Assembly: GCF_018294505.1 (NCBI RefSeq)
Contig: NC_057807.1
Coordinates: 264,597,306 to 264,661,305 of the forward strand
Reading direction: 5' to 3'
Origin: Triticum aestivum
Taxonomy: Eukaryota > Streptophyta > Magnoliopsida > Poales > Poaceae
DNA length: 64,000 bases
The stretch's first letter is position 1, and every line of letters starts with the position of its first letter. Shown here one piece after another: positions 1 through 11,763 of this stretch. A program made the translations under genes and the position numbers. A model generated the notes under the pieces. It searched no databases and was not told the DNA's origin. It saw nothing but the letters and a program-made list of their open reading frames with translations.

Positions 1-1
1 C

Positions 2-2856
2 ATGAACATTGTATCTGGATCTCGTTTGATACAAGATGGCTACTCATTTAAATCCGAGAATAATGGTTGTTCTATTTATATGAGAGATATGTTTTATGGT
101 CATTCTTAATGAATCTCGAGCGTAATATTACACATATTCATAGTGTGAATGCCAAAAGATGTAAAGTTGATAACGATAGTCCCACATACTTGTGGCACTG
201 CCGCCTTGGTCACATTGGTGTCAAGCGCATGAAGAAGCTCCATGCTGATGGACTTTTAGAGTCTCTCGATTATGAATCATTTGACACATGCGAACCATGC
301 CTCATGGGCAAAATGACCAAGACTCCGTTCTCCGGAACAATGGAGCGAGCAACCAACTTATTGGAAATCATACATACCGATGTGTGCGGTCCAATGAGCG
401 TTGAGGCTCGCGGAGGATATCGTTATGTTCTCACTCTCACTGATGACTTGAGTAGATATGGGTATGTATAATTAATGAAACACAAGTCTGAGACCTTTGA
501 AAAGTTCAAGGAATTTCAGAATGAGGTAGAGAATCAACATGACCGAAAGATAAAATTCCTACGATCAGATCGTGGAGGAGAATATTTAAGTCATGAATTT
601 GGTACACACTTAAGGAAATGTGGAATCGTTTCACAACTCACGCCGCCTGGAACACCTCAGCGTAACGGTGTGTCCGAACGTCGTAATCGCACTCTATTGG
701 ATATGGTGCGGTCTATGATGTCTCTTACCGATTTGCCGCTATCATTTTGGGGATACGCTCTAGAGACAACTACATTCACTTTAAATAGGGCACCATCTAA
801 ATCCGTTGAGATGACACCGTATGAATTATGGTTTGGGAAGAAACCTAAGCTGTCGTTTCTAAAAGTTTGGGGATGCGATGCTTATGTCAAGAAACTTCAA
901 CCTGAAAAGCTCGAACCCAAGTCGGAAAAATGCGTCTTCATAGGATACCCTAAGGAAACCATTGGGTATACCTTCTACTTAAGATCCGAGGGCAAGATCT
1001 TTGTTGCCAAGAACGGATCCTTTCTGGAAAAAGAGTTTCTCTCGAAAGAAGTAAGTGGGAGGAAAGTAGAACTCGATGAAGTACTACCTCTCAAACAGGA
1101 AAGTAGTGCAGCACAGGAAAATGTTCTTGTGATGCCTACACCAACTGAAGAGGAAAATAATGATGATGATCAAGGTACTTCGGATCAAGTTGCTACTGAA
1201 CTTCGTAGGTCCACAAGGACACGTTCCGCACCAGAGTGGTACGGCAACCCTGTCCTAGAAATCATGTTGTTAGACAACGGTGAACCTTCGAACTATGAAG
1301 AAGCGATGGCGGGCCCAGATTCCAACAAATGGCTTGAAGCCATAAAATCCGAGATAGAATCCATGTATGAAAACAAAGTATGGACTTTGACAGACTTGCC
1401 CGATGATCGGCGAGCGATAGAAAACAAATGGATATTTAAGAAGAAGACGGACGCGGATGGTAATGTTACCATCTATAAAGCTCGACTTGTCGCTAAGGGT
1501 TATCGACAAGTTCAAGGGGTTGACTACGATGAGACATTCTCTCCCATAGCGAAGCTGAAGTCCGTCCGAATCATGTTAGCAATTGCCGCATACTATGATT
1601 ATGAGATATGGCAGATGGACGTCAAAACGGCATTCCTTAACGGACATCTTAAGGAAGAGCTGTATATGATGCAGCCGGAAGGTTTTGTCGACCCTAAGAA
1701 TGCTAACAAAGTATGCAAGCTCCAGCGATCCATTTATGGGCTGGTGCAAGCATCTCGGAGTTGGAACATTCGCTTTGATGAGATGATCAAAGCGTTTGGG
1801 TTTATGCAGACTTCTGGAGAAGCATGCGTTTACAAGAAAGTGAGTGGGAGCTCTGTAGCATTTCTCATATTATATGTAGATGACATACTCTTGATGGGAA
1901 ATGATATAGAACTTTTGGACAGCATTAAGGCCTACTTGAATAAGTGTTTTTCAATGAAGGACCTTGGAGAAGCTGCTTATATATTAGGCATCAAGATCTA
2001 TAGAGATAGATCGAGACGCCTCATAGGTCTTTCACAAAGCACATACCTTGATAAGATTTTGAAGAAGTTCAAAATGGATCAGTCCAAGAAGGGGTTCTTG
2101 CCTGTATTGCAAGGTGTGAGATTGAGCTCGGCTCAATGCCCGACCACGGCAAAAGATAAAGAAGAGATGAGTGTCATCCCCTATGCTTCAGCCATAGGAT
2201 CTATTATGTATGCCATGCTGTGTACCAGACCTGATGTAAACCTTGCCGTAAGTTTGGTAGGAAGGTACCAAAGTAATCCCGGCAAGGAACACTGGACAGT
2301 GGTCAAGAATATCCTGAAGTGCCTGAAAAGGACAAAGGACATGTTTCTCGTTTATGGAGGTGACGAAGAGCTCGTCGTAAAGGGTTATGTCGACGCTAGC
2401 TTCGACACAGATCTGGATGACTCTAAGTCACAAACCAGATACGTGTATATGTTGAATGGTGGAGCAGTGAGCTAGTGCAGCTGCAAGTAGAGCGTCGTGG
2501 CAGGATCTACATGTGAAGCGGAATACATGGCAGCCTCGGAGGCAGCGCATGAAGCAATTTGGGTGAAAGAGTTCATCACCGACCTAGGAGTCATACCCAA
2601 TGCGTCGGGGCCGATCAAACTCTTCTGTGACAACACTGGAGCTATTGCCCTTGCCAAGGAGCCCAGGTTTCACAAGAAGACCAGGCACATCAAGTGTCGC
2701 TTCAACTCCATCCGTGAAAATGTTCAAGATGGAGACATAGATATTTGCAAAGTACATACGGATCTGAATGTCGCAGATCCGTTGACTAAACCTCTCTCGC
2801 GAGCAAAACACGATCAACACCAGAACTCTATGGGTGTGCGATTCATCACAATGTAA
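2..2856 (+). pseudogene. copia pol remnant (integrase, RT, RNase H)
   Basis: Decayed polyprotein of the Angela/BARE1-like element. Bases 2-111 read in one frame to a TAA; the homologous reading resumes at about 113 in another frame, so a small deletion shifted it. From there GAG-pre-integrase (zinc-binding H/C residues, about 190-310), the integrase core (about 350-780), RT with YVDD at 1873-1884 and RNase H follow in one frame. That frame is broken by TAA at 469-471, TAG at 2473-2475 and TAG at 2488-2490, and ends at TAA 2854-2856. The TAG codons fit C-to-T or G-to-A changes. Gag and protease lie left of the window. Confidence 0.92.
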
Positions 2857-2876
2857 CTAGATTATTGACTCTAGTG

Positions 2877-2888
2877 CAAGTGGGAGAC
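2877..2888 (+). other. polypurine tract of the copia element
   Basis: Purine-rich stretch (AAGTGGGAGA) directly before the TGTTGG start of the 3' LTR, the expected priming site for plus-strand DNA synthesis. Confidence 0.8.
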
Positions 2889-4607
2889 TGTTGGAAATAT
2901 GCCCTAGAGGCAATAATAAAAGGATTATTATTATATTTCCTTGTTCATGATAATAGTCTTTATTCATGCTATAACTGCATTATCCGGAAATCGTAATACA
3001 CGTGTGAATACATAGACCATAATATGTCCCTAGTAAGCCTCTAGTTGACTAGCTCGTTGATCAACAGATAGCCATGGTTTCCTGGCTATGGACATAGGAT
3101 GTCATTGATAACGGGATCACATCATTAGGAGAATGATGTGATGGACAAGACCCAATCCAAAGCATAGCACAAGATCGTGTAGTTCGTTTTGCTATAGCTT
3201 TTCCAATGTCAAGTATCTTTTCCTTAGACCATGAGATCGTGTAACTCCCGGATACTGTAGGAGTGATTTGGGTGTATCAAACGTCACAATGTAACTGGGT
3301 GACTATAAAGATGCACTACAGGTATCTCTGAAAGTGTTTGTTGGGTTGACACGGATCGAGACTGGGATTTGTCACTCTGTATGACGGAGAGGTATCTCTG
3401 GGCCCACTCGGTAATGCATCATCATAATGAGCTCAAAGTGACCAAGTGTTTGGTCACGGGATCATGCATTACTGCACGAGTAAAGTGACTTGCCGGTAAC
3501 GAGACTGAACGAGGTATTGGGATACCGACGATCGAGTCTCGGGCAAGTAACGTACTGATTGACAAAGGGAATTGTATACGGGGTTGTTTAATCCACGACA
3601 TCGTGGTTCATCCGATCAGATCATCGAGGAGCATGTGGGAGCCAACATGGGTATCCAGATCCCGCTGTTGGTTATTGCCCGAGAGTCGTCTCGGTCATGT
3701 CTACGTGTCTCCCGAACCCGTAGGGTCTACACACTTAAGGTTTGGTGACGCTAGGGTTCTATGAATTTGAGTATGCAGCATACCGAATGTTGTTCGGAGT
3801 CCCGGATGATATCCCGGACGTCACGAGGAGTTCCGGAATGGTCCGGAGGTAAAGAATTATATATAGGAAGTATTGTTTCGGCCATCGGGAAAGTTTCGGG
3901 GTCACCCGGTATTGTACCGGGACCACCGGAAGGGTCCCAAGGGTCCACCGGGTGCGGCCACCCATCCCGGAGGGTCCCACGGGCTGAAGTGGGGAGGGAA
4001 ACCAGCCCATAGTGGGCTGGTGCGCCCCCCTTGGCCCACCCCCTGTGCCTAGGGTTGAAACCCTAGGGTGGGGGGGCGCACCACTTGCCTTGGGGGGCAC
4101 TCCACCCCCCTGGCCGCCGCCCCCCTTGGGAGATTGGATCTCCCAGGGCCGTCCCCCCCCTGGGGGCCTATATAAAGGAGGGCAAGGGGGAGGGCAGCCA
4201 CACCCTGTGCATTGGCGCCTCCCTCCCCCTGCTACACCTCGTCCTCCTCCGCAGCAGCTTGGCGAAGCCCTGCCGGAGTTCTGCTGCATCCACCACCACA
4301 CCGTCGTGCTGCTGGATCATCATCAACCTCTCCTTCCCCCTTGCTGGATCAAGAAGGAGGAGACGTCTCCCGTCCCGTACGTGTGTTGAACGCGGAGGTG
4401 TTGTCCGTTCAGCACTTGGTCATCGGTGATCTGAATCACGGCGAGTACGACTCCATCATCACCCTTCCCTTGAACGCTTCCGCACGCGATCTACAAGTGG
4501 TATGTAGATGCAATCTCACTCCCTTGACTCGTTGCTTAGATGAACTCATAGATGGATCTTGGTGAAACCGTAGGAAAAATTTTAATTTTCTGCAACGTTC
4601 TCCAACA
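2889..4607 (+). repeat. 3' LTR, Angela/BARE1-type
   Basis: A 1719 bp LTR bounded by the perfect 7 bp inverted ends TGTTGGA and TCCAACA. The middle (about 3950-4330) is very rich in C and G runs. Open frames there (for example on the minus strand 3759-4301) are composition artefacts. A TATA box is present at 4169. The right boundary is fixed because the surrounding gypsy LTR resumes at 4608. Confidence 0.93.
4169..4176 (+). promoter_or_regulatory. TATA box of the copia LTR
   Basis: TATATAAA in a GC-rich context within the 3' LTR, at the position expected for the U3/R promoter. Confidence 0.7.
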
Positions 4608-6120
4608 TTATATTACCCGTTTTAGATGTTTATGGGCTTTACTTTACACTTTTATATCATTTTTGGGACTGCCCTACTAACTGGAGGCCCAGCCCGAATT
4701 GTTGTTTTGTTTTGCCTATTTTAGTGTTTCTAAGAAAAGGAATATCAAACGGAGTCCAAATGGGATGAAACCTTCAGGAGCGATCTTTTTGGAACAAATG
4801 CAAACCTGGAGACTTGGAGTGGACGTCAAGCAACAACCGAGGCGGCCACGAGGGTGCCCGGCGCGCCCCTTGGGGGTGGGCGCGCCCCCACCCTCGTGTG
4901 CCACTCGAGCGTCCACCGACCTACTTCTTCCTCCTATATATACTCCTGTACCCTGAAACCATTAGAAGCTACCATGAAAACCTAATTCCACCGCTGCAAC
5001 CTTCTGTATCCGCGAGATCCCATCTTGGAGCCTTCGCCGGCGCTTCGCCGGAGGGGGGGGAATCGACCATGGAGGGCCTCTACATCATCTCCAAGGCCTC
5101 TCCTATGAGTTGTGAGTAGTTTACCACAGACATTCGGGTCCATAGTTATTAGCTAGATGGATTCTTCTCTCTCTTTGATTCTCAATACAAAGTTCTCCTC
5201 GATCTTCTTGGAGATCTATTCGATGTAACTCTTTTTGCGGTGTGTTTGTCGAGATCCGATGAATTGTGGGTTTATGATCAAGTTTATCTATGAGAAATAT
5301 TTGAATCTCCTTTGAATTCTTTTATGTGTGATTAAGTTATCTTTGCAAGTCTCTTTGAATTATAAGTTTGGTTTGGCCTACTAGATTGATCTTTCTTGCA
5401 ATGGGAGAAGTTCTTAGCTTTGGGTTCAATCTTGCGGTGTCCTTTCCCAGTTACAGCAGGGGCAGCAAGGCACGCATTGTATTGTTGCCATTTAGGATAA
5501 AAAGATGGGGTTTATATCATATTGCATGAGTTTATCCCTCTACATCATGTCATCTTTCTTAATGCGTTACTCTGTTCTTCATGAACTTAATACTCTAGAT
5601 GCAGGCAGGAGTCAGTCGATGTGTGGAGTGATAGTAGTAGATGCAGAATCGTTTTGATCTACTTGTCACGGATGTGATGCCTATATACATGATCATGCCT
5701 AGATAATCTCATAACAATGCACTTTTCTATCAATTGCTCGACAGTAATTTGTTCAGCCACCATAATACTTATGCTATCTTGAGAGAAGCCACTAGTGAAA
5801 CCTATGGCCCCTGGGTCTATATTTTATCATATAAGTTTTCATCTATCTTTTATTTACCAATCTATATCATAAAAATACCAAAAATATTTATGTTATCATA
5901 TTATCTCTATCAGATCTCACTTTTGCAAGTGGCCGTGAAGGGATTGACAACCCCTTTATTGCGTTGGTTCTTGTTTGTTTCTATAGGTGCGTGGGACTTT
6001 TTAGGAGCCTCCAACTGGATTGATACCTTGGTTTTCAAAAACTGAGGGAAATACTTACGCTACTTTGCTGCATCACCCTTTCCTCTTCAAGGAAAACCAA
6101 CGCAAGCTCAAGACGTAGCA
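4608..6120 (+). repeat. gypsy-type LTR, right part, split by the copia element
   Basis: Non-coding sequence I recognise as the body of a common Triticeae gypsy LTR that normally begins TGATACGTCTCC. The start is missing because the Angela/BARE1 element inserted in it. A TATA run lies at 4935-4942. The right end is ...GACGTAGCA at 6120, after which minus-strand gypsy integrase coding begins at once, so this LTR inserted into that gene. A shorter relative occurs at 56418-57240. Whether this is a solo LTR or one end of a full element cannot be decided here. Confidence 0.8.
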
Positions 6121-6510
6121 GACCCATAGTCCAAAGCACAAGCTCTCAACATATCCTCCAAAATCTGATTTAGCCTCTCTGTTTGCCCATCTGTTTGTGG
6201 ATGGAAAGCTATACTGAACTCCAGCCTGGTGCCCAAGGATTCATGCAACTGGCGCCAAAATTTGGATGTGAACTGAGTACCTCTATCAGACACTACCTTC
6301 CTTGGAACTCCATGCAGACAAACAATTTTAGACATATAAATCTTTGCTAGCTGAGCACTCGTATAAGTAGTCTTTACCTGGATGAAGTGAGCAACTTTAC
6401 TCAAACGATCAACAACCACCCAAATAGAATCATAACCTGACCGAGTCCTGGGTAGACCTATAATGAAATCCATACCAATCTCATCCCACTTCCAATCTAG
6501 TATAGGCAAT
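6121..6510 (-). pseudogene. gypsy integrase core fragment
   Basis: The C-terminal two thirds of a gypsy integrase catalytic core, read on the minus strand. It shows the DFIIGLPRT start (first Asp), VSDRGTQFTS (second Asp) and the HPQTDGQTERLNQ region with the Glu, so the DDE residues are still present. The reading is cut at 6121 by the neighbouring LTR and at 6510 by the 6511-13850 element, and continues upstream at 13856. Confidence 0.92.
6506..6510. repeat. target site duplication gcaat, left copy
   Basis: Matches gcaat at 13851-13855. The pair flanks the 6511-13850 element exactly. Confidence 0.93.
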
Positions 6511-7370
6511 TGTCGGCGTTCTGGGAACGGGGGTCCCGAGACTTGCCTACCTGCGGCCTGCAGCGTGGCTCACCAGCGGCCCAGTACGACCTGTCTTCGT
6601 CAACCCAAGTTCAAGACCCTCGCGAGGGGCAAGCCTCGTGGGGCGGACGACACAAGGCTTCCTCAGGGGCGGCCTCACCAGGCAGGCTCGCGAGGAGGCG
6701 GAGAGATCAAGGCAAGGGGTACCTCGCGAGGTGCTCGTGACGCAAACCATGACAATCAAGACCAGGCTGGCGCCAGGCGGGTGCCAACCTACGCAGTGTC
6801 CTCGTTTCCTCTTTGGTGCAAAGGGGGCAAGCGCAGGCGCGGAGTACCGAGGAATCAGGCAAAGGTTTCCATATCGGTGCGACGAGACCAAGATCAGCAG
6901 GACGGCAGGACGGAGGTCACCATGGAGCCCAAGACGGCATCATTGCCAGTGCCTTTGGCGGTCGAAGACCACCTTTAGTCAGGATAGCTTGTACTAGTTG
7001 TCCCCTTTCACAATGGCCGTTGTTGGCTCCCTTCCCGCTCAATATTTGGGAAGAGGACCAGGGACTCTATATATATATAGGGCTAGCCACCATAGTAGAG
7101 GGAGGGGTTCATCCGCATTCCACCACCACAAGAACACTCTATACTGTTCATCATCAGCCCCAGAGGCAATCTACCACACCACACACAGGAATAGGGTATT
7201 ACACCACAAGGGTGGCCCGAACCTGTATAAATCTCGTGTCCCTTGTGTTATTCATCGTGCTAGCTTAGAATCGCGGCGATGTTTTGGGGCATGAATCGGT
7301 AGGGAGAAGATCTTCGTGCGCACCCCAGAGTTCGAACCTTAAGGGTTTTGCCGGAACCCGATATCCGACA
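6511..7370 (+). repeat. 5' LTR of the 6511-13850 element
   Basis: An 860 bp LTR starting TGTCGGCGTTCTGGGAACGG and ending ATATCCGACA, with TGTCGG/CCGACA inverted ends. A TATA run is at 7068-7079. It differs from the 3' LTR by scattered substitutions and small indels. The sequence after it (7374 onward, GATGCGCCAGGTAGGGG) is the likely primer binding region. Confidence 0.93.
7068..7079 (+). promoter_or_regulatory. TATA box of the 5' LTR
   Basis: A run of TA dinucleotides within the LTR, matched at 13529-13538 in the 3' LTR, at the expected promoter position. Confidence 0.6.
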
Positions 7371-7442
7371 TTTGATGCGCCAGGTAGGGGTGCGCCGGAA
7401 TCTTCTTTCCGCTGTTCTGCGTTCCATTGCTTCGTCACATCC

Positions 7443-8944
7443 ATGGCAGACGCTCGCCAAGCTCGCGCCGAGCATCGGGCTGCTCTCGCCGCCCGCGTCG
7501 CCCAGACGGCCCCCGTCGGTGGGCCTCCTCATCGTTCTCCGTCGCCTGCTGCCACCGGCCCGACGGGGAATGAGCACCAAGCATCTTCGCTGCACCCCTC
7601 GGTGCGGTTGGAAGGCCGCACCGCCACTCCATCGCTGACTCCAGCTGGTTCGTTGTCTCACGCTCGTCGCGCTCCCACGGACGCGCATGCCGTGTTGCTC
7701 CGGGCACGTGAGCTCCTACACTACCGCCCCGTCGATGACCTCTACGAGGAGTGGCTCGCTCGCATCACCGAGCTCGTCAGCGCCGTAGGGGGCTCTCCTG
7801 CGCCATCCCTCTCGCTGCCTCGCCCGCCGTCCTGCATGGGGGATGCGGCTCAGGGGGTGCCTCCGCCACCTCCTCCCTAAGAAGGCGCCCTGGCTCCAAG
7901 GCGTGTGGCCCCTGGACGTGACCCACCATGTCCAGCGCTCGCGCGACAAGAAAGAAGCTGTCAAGAAATCCCTCGGCCTCAAGAAGGCGCTCACATGCTC
8001 CCTACACCAGCACGTCAAGACCGCATCCCTGCGCCAGCACGTCAAGACCCCATGCTGCCCCTGGCAGCAGCACGCGGGAACCATCAAGAGCAGGCCCCAC
8101 GTCTGCAAAAAGCTCCGGTGACAACAACATGTTACCGTGCCTTCACCATTGAGCTACGCGGCGTCGCCTGGCCATACAAGTTCAAGCCGGATTTGCCTCC
8201 TCGCTACGACGGCACCGCCGACCCTGCGGAGTTCCTGTAGCTCTACGAAGTTGGCATCGAGGCGGCCAACGGGGACGAAAAGGTCATGGCGAACTGGTTT
8301 CCCATAGCGCTCAAGTATGGTGCCCGCACCTGGCTCCTCAACCTGCCTCCCAGCTCGATCTCCTCTTGGGACGAGATGCGCAGCCGTTTCATCGCCAACT
8401 TCCAGGGCACTCGCGACCGTCCTCTGGCCGTGGTGACCTACACCGCATCAAGCAGCAGCCTGGAGAGACCCTGCAGAAGTACATCCAGTGCTACAACAAC
8501 GCTCGCCTCAAGATTCCCAAGGTGACTGAGGAGGCCATCATCTCAGCGTTCTCTGATGGCGTCCGCGACGTCAAGATGAAGGAGGAGCTCACTATCCACG
8601 AGGATCTGTGCACATCTCTGGAGCTGTTCAACCTGGCGACCAAGTGCGCAAGATATGAGGAGGGGCGCCTCTCCCTTCTCGAGCTTCCAGCTGCTGACCC
8701 AGAAGAGAAGAAAGCCAAGGCCAAGGACGTGAAGCGTAAATGAGCAGCCGTACTCGCAGTAGAACCAGACACGAAGCACAACAGGGACCAGCCAGAGTCG
8801 TCCAAGGGTAACCGATTCTGCGCCTACCACAACCTCTACACGCACAACAGCAACGAATGCCAGAGCTCAGAGCCGTTCGAGAAGGACGCATGGGTCGACG
8901 CCCCAAGCGCAATGACCGGGGCTACGGCTGAGGAGGAGGAATAG
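7443..8944 (+). pseudogene. gag of the 6511-13850 element, decayed
   Basis: Capsid-type protein. The start MADARQARAEHRAAL at 7443 follows the leader. The N-terminal part is Ala/Pro-rich with a TAA at 7878-7880. The retrotransposon gag domain begins near 8160 (FKPDLPPRYDGTADPAEF) and is interrupted by TAG 8238-8240. A frameshift near 8450 moves the reading to another frame, which runs on through KYIQCYNNARLKIPKV. A zinc knuckle of form CX2HX4HX4C (CAYHNLYTHNSNEC) lies near 8819-8863, unlike the usual CCHC. The frame closes at TAG 8942-8944. The packaging role is inferred from the family. Confidence 0.88.
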
Positions 8945-9177
8945 GTGGAGGACGATGGGACGACCGAGGCCCTCGCCAGGAGTGGCGTGACCGCCCTCGC
9001 GAGGATCGCTGGCAGGACCAGCCTCGTGAGGGGGCTTGGAGGGATTAGCCTCACGAGGATCGCCCACGGGGCAATGCAGGCCTTCCTCCTTTGCCACCAC
9101 CACCAAGAAGGAATGATGACCACCACCAGGACGAGGGGGTTGGGGGCTTCTAGGAGCCACGTGTTATCGCTTGCATC

Positions 9178-9933
9178 TTGAGCGGAGCCCAGGCCCCGTC
9201 TTCCCAGCGCATCTTCAAGCAATTTTCTCGCGAGGTGAATGCAGTCCTCCCCAAGCTTGAGGCCACGCGCCCTCTCAGGTGGTCCATGTGCGCCATCACT
9301 TTTAGCTTAGCAGACCAACTCAAGTGTGCGGCTACGGCTGGCATCCTCCCAATGCTTTGTTCCCCAGTCATCAGCAACGCGCAAGTTACCAGGACCCTCA
9401 TCGATGGCGGTGCAGGGCTCAACGTTCTGTTCATCGAGACGTTCAACAACCTTCAAGTGGCATATGATCAACTTCAGCCTACCAAGCCTTTCTCAGGAGT
9501 CACTGACGGCTCCACTACCCCGATAGGGTAGGTTCGCCTCCCTGTCACTTTCGAACAGCTCAACAACTATTGTATCGAGCTCATCGACTTCGACGTTACC
9601 CACATTCGCCTGCCATACAATGCCATCCTTGGGTATCCAGCCCTGGCCAAGTTCATGGTGGTGACCCACCATGGTTACAATGTCATCAAGATGCCGGGAA
9701 GCGGCGGAATCATCACAGTCCCCTGCGAAGAGAAGGATGCGGTGTGCTCCCTCGAGCGCGCCTTCCAAGCTGCATCAAACGAGGACCTAGACCGCAAGAG
9801 CGAGAACCCTCCTGAGGAAGTTCCCAAGAAGAAGAAGACATCGCCCATCTCAAGACCTCAGGAGGTTGGTATCTCTGGAGGTGCCGCGTCAAGATCTGCG
9901 CCTGTGCAATGGGCGCCTCCCTCCATCGCATAA
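9178..9933 (+). pseudogene. retropepsin-like protease of the 6511-13850 element
   Basis: An aspartic protease domain shifted in frame relative to gag. The active-site motif is LIDGGAGLNVLF (near 9399), with DGG as seen in Tat-type elements. The C-terminal half (LPYNAILGYPALAKF, near 9612) follows in the same frame after TAG 9529-9531. No RT homology follows, so pol ends here. Confidence 0.85.
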
Positions 9934-11763
9934 GAAGGCGCGCCCAGCGCCCTCCTCGGGCAGGGCTCGGGGGCTCTCCTCTGGAGGGCCTCAGACTTTG
10001 CCAAGATCACGAGGGAGGCGCTCGGGCACCACTTGGAGGCGTGCTTCGCAACATGTTTATGTCAGTAAGGCATGGGGCAAGGAAGGCCCAACCCTCAGGA
10101 GTTCATCACCAAGACTACTCATGAGCTTCAAGAATCAAGAGCCATACACAGCGATCGCCGCCTGCCTGGTGTAGCTCCCCATCCAGGCGAGAATGGCGGG
10201 CTGCGTGTCTACATTGACTGCCCAGGGCTCAACCGAGCCGCGTCTCAGGAGCGCTTCTGGCCTTCGTGTGCGGGACGTTGAGAGGGTCCGCCGCACAGCT
10301 ACGTTCGCATGCCTTTCAGCCTGCCGAACACGACTGCCACTCACCAGCACCACCTGCAGAGCATTCTGGCGGCTCAGGAGGCGGGGCATCACGCGGTCCT
10401 GGCGGAGATGGAGATGGTCCTCGAGGAACCACCTGGACCCCCAGAGCCTCCCGAGGCTCAGGGCTCCGGTGGCTCGTGAGGATCGGCCTCTTCACCATGC
10501 ATCTTCAGCACCTCCTCTACAACGGTACCAGGTGACATCTTCCGAGTTCATTTCAGCTGGGAGCACCCTCGGGGCTGCATCATTCCCAGGTCGCGTGGGT
10601 TTGTCCCTGTGGCATCTATCCCTTTTGCTTATGTCTTTAGTTTACCTTGCTGGGGGCGCCCCTCAGGCTGCCATCATCCCCAAGCTGCTCGGGCCTAACC
10701 CAGTGGCATGTATCCTTCCTGTGTTTATCTAAGCTAATTTGCCTTTCATGCTTAACCTTCATGTGATAATCACCTGCTCGATTGACACCTACCTTTGGAG
10801 CTGCTCGCGCTGGCACGACGCTTGTGCATGGGTCCGTCCCCACAACATCGACAAATTGTAGTGGTCAAGCTCTGGCCCGTGGCAGCCCCGCAAGCGTCAC
10901 CTCACCCGGCCCTCAGTGCCCTCACCACTCTCTCGGAGCAACCAAATGGCCGATCGGCAATCGTAATGGCAACCCGTGCACCTCTCGTGTTGGTTGCAGG
11001 AACCCCCCCGAGGTCTACAGCGGGTGGCACCACGAGCTCTCTCTTTCTTTCCCGCACGATCCACTCACGCGTTAAAAGGGGGGCTCCTGAGCATTGTGAC
11101 TCAGGAGCTCTTACTGGCTCTCCAGCCCTCACCCCCTGGCATTGTCCAAGGCATCACGACCTGGCATACCAGCAGCGGCTGAGCTTGCTCGAGGGCCGGG
11201 AGCTGAGGATGTAGAGCACTAAGGAGAATGTGGGGAAGAGAGGGGAAGCTCGTGAGAGCCCAACCCAGCTACATCCTAGCCGCCGACGCGCAAGTCTGGC
11301 GTGACGTGAAGGAGCGGCTCCATGCTTCCAAGATAAGTTTCGTGCCTAGAACAGCTAATCGACGCGGCCCTAAATCTCCACTTGATGCGGCTCTGTGATG
11401 GCAATGTTGCCTTCTTTCTCATCTTTCGACGGCTGCTTGTGCATGAAGGGGGACCTCCTGAGCATCGCGCCTCAGGGGCTCTTACTGGACCTCGGGCCGC
11501 TCACCTCCTAGCCTTGACCACGTCATCGCGACCTGGCATACCAGCGACAGCTGAAGCCTGCCTAGGGACCGGGACATGTCAGTGTATAGCACCAAGTCGT
11601 CGCAGGGTTAGAAAGGAGGAACCAAGACGGGACAGGACAAGCACTTTCACCGCTTCATAATAAGGATAATATCAACAAAAGGCATTGCAGACCCTTTACA
11701 TGCCCCCACGGGGTGTTTTCTCGATTCCTCGCAGGGAACAAAAGGCGCGAATCCTAAGGAGCC
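9934..11763 (+). other. non-coding spacer of the 6511-13850 element
   Basis: About 1.8 kb without a convincing coding frame on either strand. It contains a diverged direct duplication (about 11086-11215 and 11455-11580, sharing CGACCTGGCATACCAGC), and another loosely similar unit around 10555-10720. It separates the sense protease from the antisense gene. Confidence 0.7.

Larger units (their letters stand above)
1..4607 (+). mobile_element. Angela/BARE1/WIS-type Ty1/copia element, 3' part
   Basis: The 3' portion of a copia LTR retrotransposon, beginning inside pol and ending with a complete 3' LTR. Pol order is GAG-pre-integrase, integrase, reverse transcriptase, RNase H, the order of Ty1/copia. 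The LTR starts TGTTGGAAATATGCCCTAGA, which I recognise as the Angela/BARE1/WIS family of Triticeae. The element sits inside a gypsy LTR whose sequence resumes at 4608; the expected 5 bp target duplication would be ttata (4608-4612), but its left copy lies outside the window. Coding capacity is lost through stops and a frameshift. Confidence 0.93.

Noticed and set aside
3759..4301. Open frames of 80-180 codons in both strands of the Angela-type LTR
   Set aside because: They lie in a C/G-run region of an LTR, occur in several frames at once, and resemble no protein family.
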